Source: CACKLF01 sp002725175 (lineage in GTDB: Bacteria; Pseudomonadota; Alphaproteobacteria; Rhodobacterales; Rhodobacteraceae). From it: a stretch of DNA of 36,377 nucleotides. The notes beneath the pieces are model-generated. The model saw only the letters and a program-made list of their open reading frames with translations. It was not told the origin of the DNA and made no database searches. Of this stretch, positions 1 through 9,868 are shown piece after piece; within the stretch, counting starts at the first letter, position 1; each line of letters opens with the position of its first letter. A program made the translations under genes and the position numbers. Location: contig PBQX02000040.1 in assembly GCA_002725175.2 (NCBI GenBank), positions 1 through 36,377 of the forward strand, in the 5' to 3' direction.

Positions 1-62
1 CTGACGATTTTGATCAAAAGCTGGATGTAGTGATTACCGACAAAAACTACTTTATCTTTTAA
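1..62 (+). CDS. C-terminal tail of a probable 5-formyltetrahydrofolate cyclo-ligase (partial)
   Basis: An open frame enters from the window edge (first full codon at 3) and stops with TAA at 60-62. It gives about 19 residues ending in LDVVITDKNYFIF. The 'LD-VVT' strand close to the C-terminus is typical of the 5-formyltetrahydrofolate cyclo-ligase family, which converts 5-formyl-THF to 5,10-methenyl-THF with ATP. In many alphaproteobacteria this gene sits just upstream of the TIGR00282 phosphoesterase, as here. The identification rests on a very short tail plus gene order, so it is tentative. Confidence 0.45.
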   Translation, partial: DDFDQKLDVVITDKNYFIF

Positions 63-115
63 ATTCAACGGTATGAAGGATTGCATTTAATTCCAGATAA
101 TAATATGCATTTATT

Positions 116-943
116 ATGAATTTGCTTTTTTTAGGGGATGTTGTTGGACGTACCGGTCGTGAATCAGTATGTGAGCACAGCCTATACTTAAGAGAAAAGC
201 TTGAACTTGATTTCCTGATTGTCAATGGTGAAAATGCTAGTAATGGTGCTGGAATAACTGGAAATCATGCCGATATTTTGTTAAATAATGGAGTTGATTG
301 CTTAACCTTAGGAGATCATGCTTTTGATCAGAAAGACATGATATCTCATATTGAATCTTCGAATAAGATTGTAAGGCCACTTAATTTTTCAAGAAAATCT
401 CCTGGCGTTGGCTATAGAGTTTTTAAGACTAGAAAGGGTAAAAGCATACTGGTTACTCAGGTTCTTGGAAGAGTATTTATGAACCGTAGTTTTGACGATC
501 CGTTTTCTGCAATGGACAACTTGCTTATGAAGTACAGAATAGGTCAAAATATTGATTTCATAATAGTTGACATTCATGCAGAGGCTACCTCAGAAAAGAT
601 GGCTATGGGTCACTATTTAGACGGAAGAGTCAGTTTGGTTGTAGGTACCCATACCCATGTTCCTACCTCTGACGCACAAATATTATCAAAAGGATCCGGG
701 TATATTACAGATGCCGGAATGTGTGGTGATTATGATAGCGTGATTGGTATGGAAAAACAGGAACCAATAAATAGGTTTACAACAGGAATTTCAAAAGGAC
801 GTTTCGTTCCGTCAGCTGGAAAAGCTACTTTGGCAGGAGTTTTGACTAAAATTAATGAGGATGGAACAGTAGAAGAAATAAAGTCCATAAAATTTGGTGG
901 TAAGATAGGTGTGGAATTTTCTGATCTTGATATGCATAAATAG
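116..943 (+). CDS. TIGR00282 family metallophosphoesterase (YmdB-like)
   Basis: The 275-residue protein has the usual length and motifs of the YmdB/TIGR00282 metallophosphoesterase family. These are N-terminal FLGDVVGRTGR (metal ligand D8), VNGENASNGAGIT around residue 40, LGDHAFD around residue 67, DIHAEATSEK near residue 150 and the GTHTHVPT metal-binding histidines near residue 178. Studied members are dinuclear-metal phosphodiesterases; Bacillus YmdB hydrolyses 2',3'- and 3',5'-cyclic nucleotides. The physiological substrate in alphaproteobacteria is not settled. There is no signal peptide, so it is cytoplasmic. The gene lies between the cyclo-ligase tail (54 bp gap) and yebC (55 bp gap), an arrangement I know from other alphaproteobacteria. 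The family call is firm; the substrate is open. Confidence 0.9.
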   Translation: MNLLFLGDVVGRTGRESVCEHSLYLREKLELDFLIVNGENASNGAGITGNHADILLNNGVDCLTLGDHAFDQKDMISHIESSNKIVRPLNFSRKSPGVGYRVFKTRKGKSILVTQVLGRVFMNRSFDDPFSAMDNLLMKYRIGQNIDFIIVDIHAEATSEKMAMGHYLDGRVSLVVGTHTHVPTSDAQILSKGSGYITDAGMCGDYDSVIGMEKQEPINRFTTGISKGRFVPSAGKATLAGVLTKINEDGTVEEIKSIKFGGKIGVEFSDLDMHK

Positions 944-998
944 ATTATAAATTAAGTCTCAATTACGATGTTAAAAGGCTGAATTATGGAGGGAAGTT

Positions 999-1742
999 AT
1001 GGCAGGTCACTCGAAATGGGCAAATATACAGCATAGAAAAGGCAGGCAGGATGCAGTTAGGTCAAAACTTTTTTCGAAATTGTCAAAAGAGATTACAGTG
1101 GCAGCTAAAATGGGTGATCCTGATCCCGAAAAGAATCCTCGCTTAAGACTTGCGGTTAGAGAGGCGAAAACAAATTCTGTTCCCAAAGATGTTATTGAGC
1201 GCGCCATAAAGAAGTCAGAAAGTGGCAATTTTGATAATTTTGAAGAAATACGATACGAAGGTTATGGCACAGGGGGCGTTGCTATTATCGTGGAATGTTT
1301 AACAGACAATAGAAATAGAACAGCATCAATAGTAAGGTCAGTATTCACTAAGTTTGGCGGGAGTCTTGCCGAGACTGGTGCGGTAAGCTTTATGTTTGAG
1401 AGAAAGGGATTAATTCTGTATTCAGAAACAGTGATTTCTGTGGATGAATTTATGGAATTGATAATTGAGGCAGGAGGAGAAGATCTTGACTCAGATTCAG
1501 GAGATTATCTTGTTTATTGTGATCCTTCAGAACTTCACAAGGTAGAGAAGTCTCTTGAACTAAAACTGGGACAGAGTAAGAATTCAAAGTTAATTTGGAA
1601 ACCTACTACTGTCACAAGTCTAGATCTTGACGGTGCAAAAACATTTTTCAAATTAATTAGTGCACTAGAAGATGATGATGATGTCCAAAGTGTAACTTCT
1701 AATGTAGAGATAAGTGAAGAAATTTTTGATCAATTAGGATAA
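999..1742 (+). CDS. yebC: YebC/PmpR/TACO1 family protein
   Basis: A 247-residue protein that starts with the family signature MAGHSKWANIQHRKGRQDA. It continues with the basic N-terminal segment, the DPEKNPRLRLAVREAK motif near residue 42, and RYEGYGTGGVAIIVECLTDNRNRT near residue 90. The ATG at 999 is preceded by a strong GGAGGGA ribosome binding site. The family was long annotated as transcriptional regulators (PmpR in Pseudomonas). More recent work on YebC/TACO1 members supports a role at the ribosome, easing translation through proline-rich stretches. It is a cytoplasmic housekeeping gene. Only 31 bp separate it from the pccB start, so the two may share a transcript. Confidence 0.95.
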   Translation: MAGHSKWANIQHRKGRQDAVRSKLFSKLSKEITVAAKMGDPDPEKNPRLRLAVREAKTNSVPKDVIERAIKKSESGNFDNFEEIRYEGYGTGGVAIIVECLTDNRNRTASIVRSVFTKFGGSLAETGAVSFMFERKGLILYSETVISVDEFMELIIEAGGEDLDSDSGDYLVYCDPSELHKVEKSLELKLGQSKNSKLIWKPTTVTSLDLDGAKTFFKLISALEDDDDVQSVTSNVEISEEIFDQLG

Positions 1743-1773
1743 TGCTAATTTGAGTTTCTTTGAAAGGGTAATA

Positions 1774-3306
1774 ATGGAGACAATAAATCAAAAACTGAAG
1801 AAATTAAGAGAAGTAGCAAAACTTGGAGGTGGAGTAGGGAGAATAGAAGCTCAGCATAAAAAGGGTAAGCTGACAGCAAGAGAAAGGTTATCTATTTTGT
1901 TGGATGAAGATTCTTTCGAAGAGATGGGAACTTTTGTTACTCATAATTGTAAAGATTTTGGTATGGAGCAAAATATTATTCCTGGCGACGGAGTCGTCAC
2001 GGGTTGGGGTAAGATAAATGGTAGGCTCGTTTACGTCTTCAGTCAGGATTTTACAGTTTTAGGAGGATCATTATCTGAGACACATGCTCAAAAAATTTGT
2101 CGAATTATGGATATGGCAATGAGAAACGGAGCTCCTGTTATAGGCTTGAACGATAGCGGGGGAGCCCGAATACAGGAAGGTGTAGCTTCTTTAGCCGGTT
2201 ATGCAGAGGTTTTCCAAAGAAACGTTCTTGCGTCAGGGGTGGTTCCGCAAATAAGTGTTATAATGGGCCCTTGTGCAGGCGGCGCAGTTTATTCGCCGGC
2301 AATGACCGATTTTATTTTTATGGTTAAAAATACATCGTATATGTTTGTAACAGGTCCCGACGTAGTAAAAACTGTCACAAATGAAGTTGTTTCTGCTGAG
2401 GAGTTAGGTGGAGCTCAGACGCATACAGCAAAATCATCCGTTGCGGATGGGGCCTATGATAATGACGCTGAAACACTTTTGGAAATAAGGAGATTTTTTG
2501 ATTTTCTGCCACTAAGTAATAGAGAACGGTCCCCGGAAATAGCGAATGAAGATAATATTAAAAGAATGGAGCCATCTCTTGATACTCTTATTCCAGAAAA
2601 TCCAAATACACCATATGATATGAAAGAGTTAATATTGAAAATTTGTGACTGCGCAGATTTTTTTGAAACTCAAGAACAGTTTGCAAAGAATATTATCACC
2701 GGATTTTGTCGTTTTAATGGTCAAACTGTTGGCGTAGTGGCAAATCAACCTTTGGTTCTAGCGGGTTGTCTAGACATAGATAGTTCTAAAAAGGCTGCTC
2801 GGTTTGTTAGGTTTTGTGATGCTTTTGAGATACCTCTTCTTACTTTAGTAGATGTGCCTGGGTTTTTACCTGGCACTGCGCAAGAATATGGAGGTGTAAT
2901 TAAACATGGTGCCAAATTATTGTTTGCCTATGGGGAAGCTACTGTTCCAAAAGTTACCGTTATAACTCGAAAAGCTTATGGAGGGGCATATGATGTAATG
3001 TCCTCAAAACATCTTCGGGGCGATTTTAATTATGCCTGGCCAACTGCTGAAATAGCAGTTATGGGAGCCAAAGGTGCCGTGGAAATACTATATAGATCTG
3101 AACTTCAGGATACGAAAAAAATTACTAAGAGAACTAGTGAATATGAAGATAGATTTGCCAATCCATTTGTAGCTGCGCAAAAAGGATTTATTGATGAAGT
3201 GATCATGCCTCATAATACTAGAAAAAGGGTTATAGGTGCTTTTTCAACATTAAAAAATAAGAAACTTTCAAACCCACAAAAAAAACATGATAATATTCCA
3301 TTGTAA
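1774..3306 (+). CDS. pccB: Propionyl-CoA carboxylase beta chain (carboxyltransferase)
   Basis: The carboxyltransferase subunit moves the carboxyl group from biotin onto propionyl-CoA to form (S)-methylmalonyl-CoA. The 510-residue product has the acyl-CoA carboxylase beta fold in two crotonase-like halves. Visible motifs are EAQHKKGKLTARERLSILLD near residue 30, NDSGGARIQEGV near residue 127, and FLPGTAQEYGGVIKHGAK and TRKAYGGAYDVMSSK in the second half. The open frame could begin at a TTG at 1750. I prefer the ATG at 1774 because it follows a well placed GAAAGGG and gives METINQKLKKLREVAKLGGG, matching the usual PccB N-terminus. It is separated from pccA by 138 bp instead of being tightly coupled to it. 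It forms the PccAB complex with that product. Confidence 0.95.
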   Translation: METINQKLKKLREVAKLGGGVGRIEAQHKKGKLTARERLSILLDEDSFEEMGTFVTHNCKDFGMEQNIIPGDGVVTGWGKINGRLVYVFSQDFTVLGGSLSETHAQKICRIMDMAMRNGAPVIGLNDSGGARIQEGVASLAGYAEVFQRNVLASGVVPQISVIMGPCAGGAVYSPAMTDFIFMVKNTSYMFVTGPDVVKTVTNEVVSAEELGGAQTHTAKSSVADGAYDNDAETLLEIRRFFDFLPLSNRERSPEIANEDNIKRMEPSLDTLIPENPNTPYDMKELILKICDCADFFETQEQFAKNIITGFCRFNGQTVGVVANQPLVLAGCLDIDSSKKAARFVRFCDAFEIPLLTLVDVPGFLPGTAQEYGGVIKHGAKLLFAYGEATVPKVTVITRKAYGGAYDVMSSKHLRGDFNYAWPTAEIAVMGAKGAVEILYRSELQDTKKITKRTSEYEDRFANPFVAAQKGFIDEVIMPHNTRKRVIGAFSTLKNKKLSNPQKKHDNIPL

Positions 3307-3371
3307 TTTAAAAGGCAGAAATAGATTTTTTTGAACAAACCATTGAATTTAAAATCTCTTTGGCGATTATC

Positions 3372-3400
3372 TTGAATTTAACTTTTCAAAAAGATAGGAT
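3372..3400 (+). promoter_or_regulatory. Possible sigma-70-type promoter ahead of pccA
   Basis: In the 138-bp gap between pccB and pccA, TTGAAT (3372-3377) is followed after exactly 17 bp by TAGGAT (3395-3400), about 45 bp before the pccA start. The spacing is ideal, but both boxes are only partial matches in AT-rich DNA, so this could be chance. The rest of the gap (3307-3371 and 3401-3444) shows no hairpin or open frame that I can support. Confidence 0.25.
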
Positions 3401-3444
3401 CTATTTGTTAAATGAGAAGAATATTTTTGAATAGTTAATCTTAC

Positions 3445-5433
3445 ATGTATAAGAAAATATTAATTGCTAATAGGGGAGAAATAGCTTGTCGAATAATAAG
3501 GTCAGCTAAAGACCTTGGCATAGGCACTGTTGCTATTTACTCTGACGCCGATAAAGGTGCCTTGCACGTTGAAATAGCAGACGAAGCCTTTTATATAGGA
3601 GATTCTGCTGCTACAAAATCCTATTTATGCTCTGAAAATATTTTAGAGGCTGTGAGAAAATCAAATTCTGATGCAGTGCATCCGGGGTACGGTTTCATGT
3701 CGGAGAACGCTGATTTTGTTAGTGTTCTTAATTCTAATGGGATTGAATTTATAGGCCCTTCAGTGGACGCAATCCGTGCCATGGGGGATAAAATAACTTC
3801 AAAGAAAATTGCTGCTGAGGCTGATGTTTCAACCGTTCCTGGCCATATGGGAATAATTGATAGCATTGAAGAAGCCAAAACTATTGCATTGGAGATCGGC
3901 TATCCCGTCATGGTAAAGGCTTCTGCAGGAGGAGGCGGTAAAGGTATGAGGGTTGTTAGATCTGAAAAGGACCTTTCTGAAAGTTTCGAAATTTCAAAGA
4001 GGGAATCTGCGTCGAGCTTTGGTGATGATAGAGTTTTTATTGAAAAATTTATAGAGAATCCCAGGCATATTGAAATTCAGGTTATTGGGGATAAATTTGG
4101 AAACTATGTTCATCTCGGCGAAAGGGAATGTTCTATCCAAAGGCGCAATCAAAAAGTAATTGAAGAGGCCCCAAGCCCTTTCCTAGATGCTGATGTTAGG
4201 AATGCTATGGGGAAACAGGCTATAGCATTAGCCAGGCAAGTAAAATATCACTCAGCAGGTACCGTTGAATTTATTGTGGACTCGGAGCAAAAATTCTATT
4301 TTCTTGAAATGAACACCAGATTGCAAGTTGAACATCCGGTAACGGAATTAATAACAGGTATTGATATTGTAAAAGAAATGATTTCAATTTCTTCTGGAAA
4401 TCAACTGTCTGTAAAACAAGATGAAATAAGTTTAAATGGTTGGGCAATAGAGAGTAGAGTTTACGCTGAGGATCCATTGCGAAATTTTCTTCCGTCAACT
4501 GGCCGTTTGACTAAGTATAAATCTCCAGAAAGCGTTAGTTCTAAGGGAGGTGTTGTTAGAAATGACTCAGGGGTTCGGGAAGGCGATAGGATATCACTTT
4601 TTTATGACCCTATGCTATCCAAACTTTGTACTTGGGCTAAGGATAGAAAAACGGCTATTAAACAAATGTCCTCTGCTCTTGATAATTATGAGATCGAAGG
4701 AATTCAAACCAATATTTCATTTCTTTCTGCACTGTGCGAGGATTCGGATTTTATAAAGGGACATTTGCATACCGGGTTCATTCAGGAGAAATTTCCTGAA
4801 GGATTCAAGATAATTAAGCCAGGAAAGCAAAGACTTTTGAATATTCTTTCAATTGTGGCTTCGGTAGATTTAATTGCGCAGTTCAGATATCAAACAGAAA
4901 ACATTTCTTTGGGCTCAGCAATTAATCGTTCAGCATATTATTATGATGGGAGCTTAGATTTTGAGATAATGAGTTTAGATAAAGAGACCTTTTCTGTAAA
5001 GTTTCATGGAGAGACCGCAAAAAAAGTTGAGGTCAATTGGACAATCGGCAAGTCTTTGGTGAAAGCCAAGATCGATGGCAAATCAATAGTATTAAAGGTT
5101 GCAAGAATTAATAGCATTTACCAGGCAAGATTTCGGGGTTCAGAGTTAAAGTGCGTAATTGTTCGGAAAGAGTTGACACCTTTATTTAACCTAATGCCAA
5201 AGAAGCAAAAGGATATTAATTTTAAAGTGCTGAATTGCCCTATGCCAGGCCTATTAGTATCTTTAAATGTTTCAATTGGAGAAAAAGTTGAAGAAGGACA
5301 GGCTCTTTGTATAGTTGAGGCTATGAAAATGGAAAATGTATTATATGCAGAGCAGCCTGGTGTTATAAAGAAGATAAATTTTGTAGAGGGAGATATATTG
5401 TCTCTTGATGACAAAATAATAGAATTTGAATGA
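3445..5433 (+). CDS. pccA: Propionyl-CoA carboxylase alpha chain (biotin carboxylase and biotin carrier)
   Basis: A 662-residue biotin-dependent carboxylase subunit. The N-terminal biotin carboxylase domain begins KKILIANRGEIACRIIRSAK. The ATP-grasp region carries the glycine-rich loop KASAGGGGKGMRVV near residue 160 and the catalytic stretch FLEMNTRLQVEHPVTE near residue 286. The C-terminal carrier domain holds EAMKMEN with the biotinylated lysine at K628, 35 residues from the end as is usual. It carboxylates biotin using ATP and bicarbonate and hands the carboxyl group to PccB. The length and the middle linker fit PccA better than acetyl-CoA carboxylase AccC (about 450 aa, no carrier). No convincing ribosome binding site precedes the ATG. 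The mutase gene follows after 8 bp. Confidence 0.95.
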   Translation: MYKKILIANRGEIACRIIRSAKDLGIGTVAIYSDADKGALHVEIADEAFYIGDSAATKSYLCSENILEAVRKSNSDAVHPGYGFMSENADFVSVLNSNGIEFIGPSVDAIRAMGDKITSKKIAAEADVSTVPGHMGIIDSIEEAKTIALEIGYPVMVKASAGGGGKGMRVVRSEKDLSESFEISKRESASSFGDDRVFIEKFIENPRHIEIQVIGDKFGNYVHLGERECSIQRRNQKVIEEAPSPFLDADVRNAMGKQAIALARQVKYHSAGTVEFIVDSEQKFYFLEMNTRLQVEHPVTELITGIDIVKEMISISSGNQLSVKQDEISLNGWAIESRVYAEDPLRNFLPSTGRLTKYKSPESVSSKGGVVRNDSGVREGDRISLFYDPMLSKLCTWAKDRKTAIKQMSSALDNYEIEGIQTNISFLSALCEDSDFIKGHLHTGFIQEKFPEGFKIIKPGKQRLLNILSIVASVDLIAQFRYQTENISLGSAINRSAYYYDGSLDFEIMSLDKETFSVKFHGETAKKVEVNWTIGKSLVKAKIDGKSIVLKVARINSIYQARFRGSELKCVIVRKELTPLFNLMPKKQKDINFKVLNCPMPGLLVSLNVSIGEKVEEGQALCIVEAMKMENVLYAEQPGVIKKINFVEGDILSLDDKIIEFE

Positions 5434-5441
5434 GGTGATAA

Positions 5442-7574
5442 GTGAAAGATAAGATTGAGGAGTGGAAAGCCCTTACAGAAAAGGAGCTCAAGGGTAAAAG
5501 TTCTTCTGAACTTCAATGGGAAACTGATGAAGGAATAATTGTAAAGCCACTTTACACCAAGGATGATATTGCTGGCTTACCTCAAATGGACGAAATTCCT
5601 GGATTGCCTCCTTTCACTAGAGGGCCTAGAGCGACAATGTATGCCGGTAGGCCTTGGACAATAAGACAATATGCTGGATTTTCGACAGCAGAAGAGAGTA
5701 ATGCTTTTTACAAAAAGAACCTTCGAGGAGGGCAGAAGGGGATATCAGTAGCTTTTGATTTAGCTACTCACAGAGGATATGACAGTGATCATCCTAGGGT
5801 GTCGGGTGATGTTGGAAAGGCGGGAGTGGCAATAGACTCCGTTGAAGACATGAAAATTTTGTTTGACGGTATTCCACTAGATAAAATGTCCGTTTCTATG
5901 ACCATGAATGGTGCTGTCATTCCAATTTTGGCTAATTACATCGTTGCAGGCGAAGAGCAGGGAGTTTCTAAAGAGCATTTAACCGGGACTATCCAAAATG
6001 ATATCCTTAAGGAATTTATGGTTAGAAACACTTATATTTACCCTCCTCAACCATCGATGAAAATAGTGTCGGATATAATAGGTTTTTCAAGCCGTGAGAT
6101 GCCTCGGTTTAATTCTATTTCAATTTCGGGGTATCATATGCAAGAGGCTGGTTCAAATTTGGTTCAAGAGCTTGCATTTACTCTTGCCGATGGAAGAGAA
6201 TATGTAAGAGCAGCATTGGCGGCGGGGCTAGACATTGATGAATTTGCAGGAAGATTATCTTTTTTCTTTGCAATCGGTATGAATTTTTTTATGGAAGCTG
6301 CAAAGCTTAGGGCTGCACGTTTCTTATGGGCTAAAATAATGAAAGAGTTTGAGCCTAAGAAAAATACTTCTTTAATGTTGCGAACCCATTGCCAAACGTC
6401 AGGGGTGTCCCTTCAGGAACAAGATCCTTATAATAATGTTGTTAGGACGGCATTTGAAGCTATGTCAGCAGTATTAGGAGGAACTCAAAGTTTACATACT
6501 AATGCTTTTGATGAGGCAATGGCATTACCTACCGACTTTTCGGCAAAAATAGCGCGCAACACCCAGCTTATTTTGCAGGAAGAAACCGGAATAAATAAAG
6601 TTGTAGATCCATTGGCTGGCAGTTATTATGTTGAATCTCTGACCAGTCAACTGATAGACAAGGCTTGGAATTTAATAGAAGAGATTGAGGCACTTGGCGG
6701 GATGACAGAAGCAGTTTCTTCTGGAATGCCAAAACTTAAAATAGAGGAAGCCGCAGCCACTAAACAGGCTTCCATAGACAATGGCAGCACAGTAATAGTT
6801 GGGGTAAATAAATATCAATCTGAAACTATTCAGGATGTTGAAACATTAGATGTTGATAACATGAAGGTCAGATCATCGCAGGTAGAAAAGTTAAAAAAAT
6901 TAAAACTATACAGAGATAATCGGGTTTGCAAAGAATCTCTTGATAGACTTGAAAAATGTGCAAGGACGGGCGAAGGAAATTTATTGGAATTTGCTATTTG
7001 TGCTTCTAAGGCAAGGGCAACAGTAGGAGAAATTACTGCGGCAATGGAAAAAGTGTTTGGTCGACATAAGGCTGAAGTAAAATTACTGCGGAATGTTTAT
7101 AAAAAAGAAATTGGGGCAAATGAAATTGTAAATAAAGTGAAAAAAGAGATTGAAGTTTTCAGAAGAAATGAGAAAACCTACCCTAAAATTATGCTAGTAA
7201 AAATGGGTCAGGATGGTCATGATCGAGGGGCAAAAGTCATAGGGACGGCATTTTCAGATATGGGGTTTGAAGTTGATGTCGGGCCTCTTTTTCAGACACC
7301 AAAGGAAGCTGCAGAGGACGCTGTGGGTAGAGGTGTTCATATAATAGGGATTTCCAGTCAGGCAGCTGGTCACAAAACTTTAGCCCCGCAGTTAATGAAT
7401 GAACTTCGAAGTCTAGGAGCAAATGATATAATGGTCATCTGCGGAGGAATCATTCCAAAGGATGATTACAATTTTTTACAACAATCAGGGGTAAAGGCAA
7501 TTTTTGGTCCTGGTACAAATATTCCGGAAGCAGCACTTGATGTGATTCAGATTATGAATAATAGAGTAAAATAA
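5442..7574 (+). CDS. Methylmalonyl-CoA mutase, single-chain B12-dependent form
   Basis: A 710-residue adenosylcobalamin enzyme that rearranges (R)-methylmalonyl-CoA to succinyl-CoA. The N-terminal substrate-binding barrel includes FTRGPRATMYAGRPWTIRQYAGF (from about residue 57), with LRTHCQTSGVSLQEQDPYNN near residue 315. The C-terminal B12-binding domain starts near residue 575 with MGQDGHDRGAKVIG, where D591-x-H593-x-x-G596 supplies the lower cobalt ligand, followed by GISSQAAGH and the CGGIIP strand. Length and both domains fit the large catalytic chain, also called ScpA, Mcm or BhbA. Translation starts at GTG 5442 after GAGGTGA. It sits 8 bp after pccA and 2 bp before maeB. The required epimerase and the MeaB chaperone are not in this window. 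Confidence 0.95.
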   Translation: MKDKIEEWKALTEKELKGKSSSELQWETDEGIIVKPLYTKDDIAGLPQMDEIPGLPPFTRGPRATMYAGRPWTIRQYAGFSTAEESNAFYKKNLRGGQKGISVAFDLATHRGYDSDHPRVSGDVGKAGVAIDSVEDMKILFDGIPLDKMSVSMTMNGAVIPILANYIVAGEEQGVSKEHLTGTIQNDILKEFMVRNTYIYPPQPSMKIVSDIIGFSSREMPRFNSISISGYHMQEAGSNLVQELAFTLADGREYVRAALAAGLDIDEFAGRLSFFFAIGMNFFMEAAKLRAARFLWAKIMKEFEPKKNTSLMLRTHCQTSGVSLQEQDPYNNVVRTAFEAMSAVLGGTQSLHTNAFDEAMALPTDFSAKIARNTQLILQEETGINKVVDPLAGSYYVESLTSQLIDKAWNLIEEIEALGGMTEAVSSGMPKLKIEEAAATKQASIDNGSTVIVGVNKYQSETIQDVETLDVDNMKVRSSQVEKLKKLKLYRDNRVCKESLDRLEKCARTGEGNLLEFAICASKARATVGEITAAMEKVFGRHKAEVKLLRNVYKKEIGANEIVNKVKKEIEVFRRNEKTYPKIMLVKMGQDGHDRGAKVIGTAFSDMGFEVDVGPLFQTPKEAAEDAVGRGVHIIGISSQAAGHKTLAPQLMNELRSLGANDIMVICGGIIPKDDYNFLQQSGVKAIFGPGTNIPEAALDVIQIMNNRVK

Positions 7575-7576
7575 AA

Positions 7577-9856
7577 ATGGGATCAGATGATAGGAAAAAT
7601 GAAACATTACGAAAGGCAGCGTTGGAATACCATGCTTTTCCCAAACCTGGGAAGCTGGAAATTAAGCCGACAAAACCTCTGGCAAATCAACGCGATTTAT
7701 CAAGAGCATATTCTCCGGGGGTAGCTGAAGCTTGTATAGACATTAAAGAAGACTTAAGCGCTGCATATAAGTATACTTCTAAGAGCAATTTAGTAGCAGT
7801 AGTTTCTAATGGCACAGCAGTTTTAGGTCTTGGCAATATTGGGGCGGATGCTTCCAAGCCTGTCATGGAGGGTAAGGCCGTACTTTTTAAAAAATTTGCT
7901 AATATAGATTGTTTTGATATTGAAGTTAATGAAGATGATCCCAGGAAGCTGGCGGAAATAGTAACGGCACTGCAACCAACTTTTGGAGCTATTAATCTAG
8001 AGGATATAAAGGCTCCAGATTGCTTTCTTGTTGAAGAGCTTTGCAAAAAAAACATGAATATTCCTGTTTTTCATGATGATCAGCATGGTACGGCTATAGT
8101 TGTAGGGGCAGCAGCTTTAAATGCATTGAAGCTTACTAAGAGAAACTTTTCTGATATTAAAATAGTTTGTGTAGGTGCTGGTGCAGCGGGAATCGCGTGC
8201 TTGAAGATGCTAATTACCCTTGGAGCGTTAAAGGAAAATATTTGGCTTTTGGATACAAAGGGCCTTGTTACATTAAAACGTGCAAAGTTAAATAAGGAAA
8301 AAGAATTTTTTGCGAAGGAATCTGATCTAGTATCATTAAGTGACGTTATTGAAGGTGCTGATTTATTTTTAGGCCTTTCAGGGCCAAATATTTTAAGTCC
8401 TGAAATGATATTAAAGATGGCTCCAAAGCCTATAATTTTTGCTTTAGCAAATCCAGATCCTGAGATAATTCCTGAGGATGCAAAAAAAGTAGCGCCGGAC
8501 TCAATTATAGCTACAGGCAGATCAGATTATCCAAATCAAGTAAACAATGTACTTTGTTTCCCTTTCATTTTCAGGGGTGCTTTGGATGTTGGTGCTACGG
8601 AGATAAATGACAAGATGAAAATTGCTTGTGTAGAAAGCATAGCGAGTCTTGCTAGAATGGCTTCAACCGCTGAAGCTGTAGCCGCGTATAAGGGTGAAAA
8701 TCTTAAGTTTGGTGCTGATTATCTCATACCTAAGCCTTTTGACCCTAGGCTCTTGCCTGTAGTAGCAGTATCCGTGGCTGAAGCTGCAATTGAAAGCGGA
8801 GTGGCAACGCGGCCGATCGAGATAGAAGAATATAAAAGGTCACTTCAAAGTTCAGTTCATAGAAGTGCTATTTTAATGAGGCCTGTATTTGAGGTTGCGA
8901 AAGCAACATTCAGAAGAATAGTTTTTGCTGAAGGTGAAGATGAAAGAATATTAAGGACGGTACAAGATATAGGCGAAGAAACTCAGGATAAACCAATATT
9001 GATTGGTCGACCTGAAGTGGTGAATAGGAGAATAGAGAAGTTTGGTCTACCAATTAAGGAACAGAGAGATTTTGAATTGGTCAACCCTCAAAATGATCCG
9101 CGTTTCAGAGAATATTGGGAAACATATCATAATTTAATGAAACGTAAGGGAATAACTCCAGCACTCGCTAGAGCCATAATGAGGACAAATACGACCGCTA
9201 TAGGAGCAGTAATGGTAAGTAGGGGAGATGCTGATAGTTTGATATGTGGTACTTTTGGACAATACCTTTGGCATTTAAAATATATTTGCCAAGTACTTCA
9301 GACTCCCGAACTAAATCCAGTTGGCGCGCTATCTATGATGATACTAGAAAGTGGACCTTTATTTATTGCCGATACACAGATCAATTTTCAACCTTCACCC
9401 GAACAGATCGCTAATACTGCTATTGCAGCTGCAAGGCATACAAAAAGATTTGGGATTGAACCAAAGGTAGCATTATGCTCCCATAGTCAATTCGGTAATT
9501 TGGACAGCGATTCAGGAATTCGAATGCGAGCTGCTCTTGAAATTCTTGATGATCAAAATCTTGATTTTCATTATGAGGGTGAGATGCATTCCGACTTGGC
9601 TCTAGACCCAGAGTTGAGAAAACGAATTTTGCCAGACTCTAGATTTGATGGCCCTGCAAATGTTTTGGTGTTTTCTAATACAGACGCTGCAAGTGGAGTG
9701 CGAAATATTTTGAAAATTTGTGCAGGAGGGTTAGAAGTGGGACCTATACTAATGGGTATGGGAAACCGAGCTCATATAGTCACCACTTCAATAACTACTC
9801 GAGGTTTGTTAAACATAGCAGCTTTAGCAGGTACTCCTGTTAAGGCATACGGGTGA
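7577..9856 (+). CDS. maeB: NADP-dependent malic enzyme with C-terminal phosphotransacetylase-like domain (MaeB)
   Basis: This enzyme oxidatively decarboxylates malate to pyruvate and NADPH. The 759-residue chain has the two-part MaeB architecture. Residues 1 to about 430 are malic enzyme, with AYSPGVAEACIDI, SNGTAVLGLGNIGADASKPV, the metal-site motif INLEDIKAPDCF, HDDQHGTAIVVGAA and the nucleotide loop VGAGAAGIACLK. Residues from about 430 on resemble phosphate acetyltransferase (FAEGEDERILRT, NTDAASGVRNI) and are regulatory, not catalytic, in studied members. It begins 2 bp after the mutase stop. Its job here is probably to drain C4 units made from propionyl-CoA into pyruvate and to supply NADPH. 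The start at ATG 7577 has no strong ribosome binding site, so it is probably translationally coupled. Confidence 0.95.
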   Translation: MGSDDRKNETLRKAALEYHAFPKPGKLEIKPTKPLANQRDLSRAYSPGVAEACIDIKEDLSAAYKYTSKSNLVAVVSNGTAVLGLGNIGADASKPVMEGKAVLFKKFANIDCFDIEVNEDDPRKLAEIVTALQPTFGAINLEDIKAPDCFLVEELCKKNMNIPVFHDDQHGTAIVVGAAALNALKLTKRNFSDIKIVCVGAGAAGIACLKMLITLGALKENIWLLDTKGLVTLKRAKLNKEKEFFAKESDLVSLSDVIEGADLFLGLSGPNILSPEMILKMAPKPIIFALANPDPEIIPEDAKKVAPDSIIATGRSDYPNQVNNVLCFPFIFRGALDVGATEINDKMKIACVESIASLARMASTAEAVAAYKGENLKFGADYLIPKPFDPRLLPVVAVSVAEAAIESGVATRPIEIEEYKRSLQSSVHRSAILMRPVFEVAKATFRRIVFAEGEDERILRTVQDIGEETQDKPILIGRPEVVNRRIEKFGLPIKEQRDFELVNPQNDPRFREYWETYHNLMKRKGITPALARAIMRTNTTAIGAVMVSRGDADSLICGTFGQYLWHLKYICQVLQTPELNPVGALSMMILESGPLFIADTQINFQPSPEQIANTAIAAARHTKRFGIEPKVALCSHSQFGNLDSDSGIRMRAALEILDDQNLDFHYEGEMHSDLALDPELRKRILPDSRFDGPANVLVFSNTDAASGVRNILKICAGGLEVGPILMGMGNRAHIVTTSITTRGLLNIAALAGTPVKAYG

Positions 9857-9868
9857 TTGGAGATTACT

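Noticed and set aside
5118..5516. 132-codon minus-strand open frame over the pccA/mutase junction
   Set aside because: It lies opposite two strongly conserved genes, has no family motif and no ribosome binding site; it is an antisense shadow.
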